Shown here: piece after piece, positions 62,584 through 64,000 of the stretch
Layout of the letters: every line of letters begins with the position of its first letter
How positions within the stretch are numbered: the stretch's first letter is position 1
Assembly: GCF_000620645.1 (NCBI RefSeq)
Contig: NZ_JIAV01000019.1
Location: 163,922-227,921, forward strand
Source of the DNA: Nocardioides sp. URHA0032
GTDB lineage: Bacteria > Actinomycetota > Actinomycetes > Propionibacteriales > Nocardioidaceae
Direction of reading: 5' to 3'
Length of the DNA stretch: 64,000 nucleotides
Position numbers and translations under genes: made by a program
Notes under the pieces: generated by a model
Databases searched by the model: none
Seen by the model: the letters and a program-made list of their open reading frames with translations, nothing else
Told to the model about the DNA's origin: nothing

Positions 62584-63213
62584 ATGCACGCTCCGGTCCA
62601 CCGCTGTCTCGCGGTGGCGCTCACCGCCACCGCGGCCGCCGTCGCGCTGGTCGGCTGGCTGGCGCCGGTGGCGCTCGCCCCCGCGTCCGGGTTCGACGGC
62701 GCGCTGGTGCGCCTGTGCGCGACCGTCGGCTCGGCCACGACGGCCTGGCTCTGGTGCGTCACCGGCCTGGTCGTGCTGGAGGCACTGCGTGGGGGCAGCT
62801 GGGAGACGCGCGGCGTCCCCGCGGGGGTACGGCGAGCCCTGCTGGCCGCCTGCGGCCTCGCCGTCGTGGCCGGGCTGGCCACACCCGCCGGCGCCACCAG
62901 CGGCCGGCACGACCAGCCCCAGACAGCAGCCTCGGTGGTGGCGACCGCGATCGCCGGGCTGCCGCTGCCCGACCGCCCGCACGGGCCGGCGCATGACCGG
63001 CGCGCGCAGCGCCTCCAGCATCTCCGACCCGCCCCGGTCGTCACGGTTCGACGCGGCGACTCGCTGTGGTCGATCGCCGACGAGCACCTCGGCACCGGGG
63101 ACCGCTGGCCCGAGATCTACGCGCTCAACCGCGCCGTCGTCGGCGCCGACCCCGACCTGATCCAGCCGGCCCAACGGCTCCGGATCCCCCTTCGACCCCA
63201 GGAGAACCGATGA
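62584..63213 (+). CDS. LysM-domain membrane protein
   Basis: 209 residues from ATG 62584 (a TTG at 62572 is in frame). Two or three hydrophobic segments (LAVALTATAAAVALVGWLAPVALA; ATTAWLWCVTGLVVLEAL; LLAACGLAVVAGLATPAG) are followed by a LysM module (VVTVRRGDSLWSIADEHLGTGDRWPEIYALN, then PDLIQPAQRLRIP), which binds peptidoglycan. It overlaps the Rv3235-family gene by ATGA. The pair is usually followed by secA, which would be just outside the window. Confidence 0.85.
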   Translation: MHAPVHRCLAVALTATAAAVALVGWLAPVALAPASGFDGALVRLCATVGSATTAWLWCVTGLVVLEALRGGSWETRGVPAGVRRALLAACGLAVVAGLATPAGATSGRHDQPQTAASVVATAIAGLPLPDRPHGPAHDRRAQRLQHLRPAPVVTVRRGDSLWSIADEHLGTGDRWPEIYALNRAVVGADPDLIQPAQRLRIPLRPQENR

Positions 63214-63713
63214 GCGACAACGTCGTCCCCCTCCACCACGCCGCACCCGTCGCCACCGTGCAGGGCACGCTGGCCCTGGACCTGCAGCCGCGCTTCGACC
63301 CGCCCGAGACGACGGCGTACGGCCGCCACCCGGTCGCCGACGTGATCGCGATCGAGGCGCCGCTGCGCCACGGCCTCGAGCAGTGGGCGGGCCGGTACGT
63401 GCAGGCTGCCGTCGAGATCGTCGGAGGCGACCGGCCGGTGAGCCAGCTGCTGCGCTGGAGCTCGCGCGAGGTGTTCCAGGACCTCGACCGTCGCGCCCAG
63501 CTCGTCGCGCGCGCCGGGCGGCACCAGGCCGGTCAGGGCCGCGTGCAGCCCGTCCGGCCCCGCGTCGTCGGCGTGCACGCCTGCTTCCTGGCCCGCGGCC
63601 GGGTCGAGGTCAGCGCGCACGTCCGGTACGGCGACCGCTCGCGCGCGGTGGCCGCCCGGTTCGTCCGGACCGCCGACGAGCGGTGGTGCTGCACCGCACT
63701 GGAGTTTGCGTGA
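63210..63713 (+). CDS. Rv3235 family protein
   Basis: 167 residues from ATG 63210, with AGGAG six bases upstream. The C-terminal half (VVGVHACFLARGRVEVSAHVRYGDRSRAVAARFVRTADERWCCTALEFA) is the diagnostic Rv3235-family segment: small actinobacterial proteins of unknown role encoded beside LysM and SecA genes. It overlaps the LysM stop by ATGA. Confidence 0.85.
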   Translation: MSDNVVPLHHAAPVATVQGTLALDLQPRFDPPETTAYGRHPVADVIAIEAPLRHGLEQWAGRYVQAAVEIVGGDRPVSQLLRWSSREVFQDLDRRAQLVARAGRHQAGQGRVQPVRPRVVGVHACFLARGRVEVSAHVRYGDRSRAVAARFVRTADERWCCTALEFA

Positions 63714-63789
63714 GCAGCGGCGGCGAGCGGAGCTCGCCGCCGCGTCGCTCACGCAGGTCGAGTAGCGCCCGCGACCGACGAAGGAGGTC

Positions 63790-63879
63790 GCGACGGCGCG
63801 TATCGAGACCCGGTCGACATCGCTGACGACGGGATCTCGATACGCTCGCTGGCGCTCGCTACTCGATCAACGAACGGCT
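63790..63879. repeat. 90-base intergenic repeat, copy 1
   Basis: Begins GCGACGGCGCGTATCGAGAC. Contains inverted arms TATCGAGA and TCTCGATA and the word CGCTCGCTGGCGCTCGCTAC, ending CGAACGGCT. Identical to copy 2 over all 90 bases. This type of hairpin-rich intergenic repeat is common in Nocardioides-like genomes. The 76 bases between the Rv3235 stop and this copy hold no gene I can see. Confidence 0.8.
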
Positions 63880-63910
63880 ACGACACGCGCGCCGTCAGGC
63901 CCGTGCCGCC

Positions 63911-64000
63911 GCGACGGCGCGTATCGAGACCCGGTCGACATCGCTGACGACGGGATCTCGATACGCTCGCTGGCGCTCGCTACTCGATCAACGAACGGCT
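63911..64000. repeat. 90-base intergenic repeat, copy 2 (runs to the edge)
   Basis: Perfect second copy, 31 bases after the first and cut by the window end, so the array may continue. Confidence 0.8.

Noticed and set aside
63790..64000. Ends of an insertion sequence or CRISPR start
   Set aside because: No transposase or cas gene, only two copies visible, and the unit is internally palindromic like REP-type repeats.

Overview
The window is very GC-rich, uses many GTG starts, packs co-directional genes with 4-base stop/start overlaps, and carries typical actinobacterial families: MoeZ, DUF2630, DUF3107, DUF5302, a DUF222/HNH endonuclease, a MoxR/DUF58/DUF4129 operon and a LysM/Rv3235 pair. Together these point to a chromosomal segment of a Nocardioides-like actinobacterium (family Nocardioidaceae). 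The taxonomic call is inference from gene content. I saw no rRNA, tRNA, CRISPR array, prophage or complete insertion sequence.

Layout. 0-3.4 kb: small metabolic genes on the minus strand (PI-PLC-like lipoprotein, NAD(P)-binding protein, hemerythrin-like protein, VOC protein, TrmO-like methyltransferase). 3.4-8.6 kb: a minus-strand operon of a cytosine-deaminase-like amidohydrolase and hydantoinase/oxoprolinase subunits HyuA and HyuB. 8.7-13.4 kb: PlsC-type acyltransferase, DUF2630, an 836-base non-coding stretch with a duplicated hairpin-bearing element, a VOC protein, DUF1684, and a frameshifted DUF222/HNH gene. 13.6-26.1 kb: a nitrogen-compound catabolic locus. PucR regulator, NCS2 permease, three-subunit molybdenum hydroxylase, CoxG and amidase run on the minus strand; a DUF2877/FdrA/DUF1116 trio runs divergently. 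26-30.3 kb: the MoxR-DUF58-DUF4129 operon with an alkyltransferase-like gene. 30.4-45.2 kb: mostly housekeeping (secreted trypsin-like protease, MoeZ, TetR, DUF3107, ferritin-like protein, DEAD helicase, L,D-transpeptidase coupled to an orphan ParA, SDR, PHP phosphoesterase, HIT, histidine phosphatase, CASTOR/POLLUX-like channel, MFS, MaoC). 45.3-56.3 kb: an almost uninterrupted minus-strand cluster of two secreted endonuclease/exonuclease/phosphatase-fold proteins, two secreted phospholipase-D-like proteins, three sulfotransferase-like proteins, a LicD-methyltransferase fusion and a coiled-coil DUF6752 protein; an acyl-CoA dehydrogenase gene lies inside it. 56.3-64 kb: MgtE-N/CBS protein, DUF1003, Mrp ATPase, TatB, a secreted GH3 glycosidase, LysM and Rv3235-family proteins, and two 90-base repeats at the right edge.

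How genes work together. In the 13.6-26.1 kb locus, import (NCS2), hydroxylation of a heterocycle (molybdoenzyme), amide hydrolysis (amidase) and a carbamoyltransferase-like trio (E. coli AllF/G/H are the known members) suggest a purine- or pyrimidine-like degradation route under PucR control. The substrate cannot be read from sequence. In the 45-56 kb cluster, paired paralogues of secreted phosphodiesterase-type enzymes with sulfotransferases and a LicD-type transferase suggest modification or turnover of a cell-surface polymer.

The most unusual signals are non-genic. First, a short repeat family whose copies read as 24-27-codon mini-ORFs linked by ATGA/GTGA overlaps to the genes they separate (before coxL, DUF1116 and the MgtE-N gene). 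Second, a duplicated intergenic element at 9.7-10.3 kb whose hairpins keep the same loops while their stems change by compensatory substitutions.
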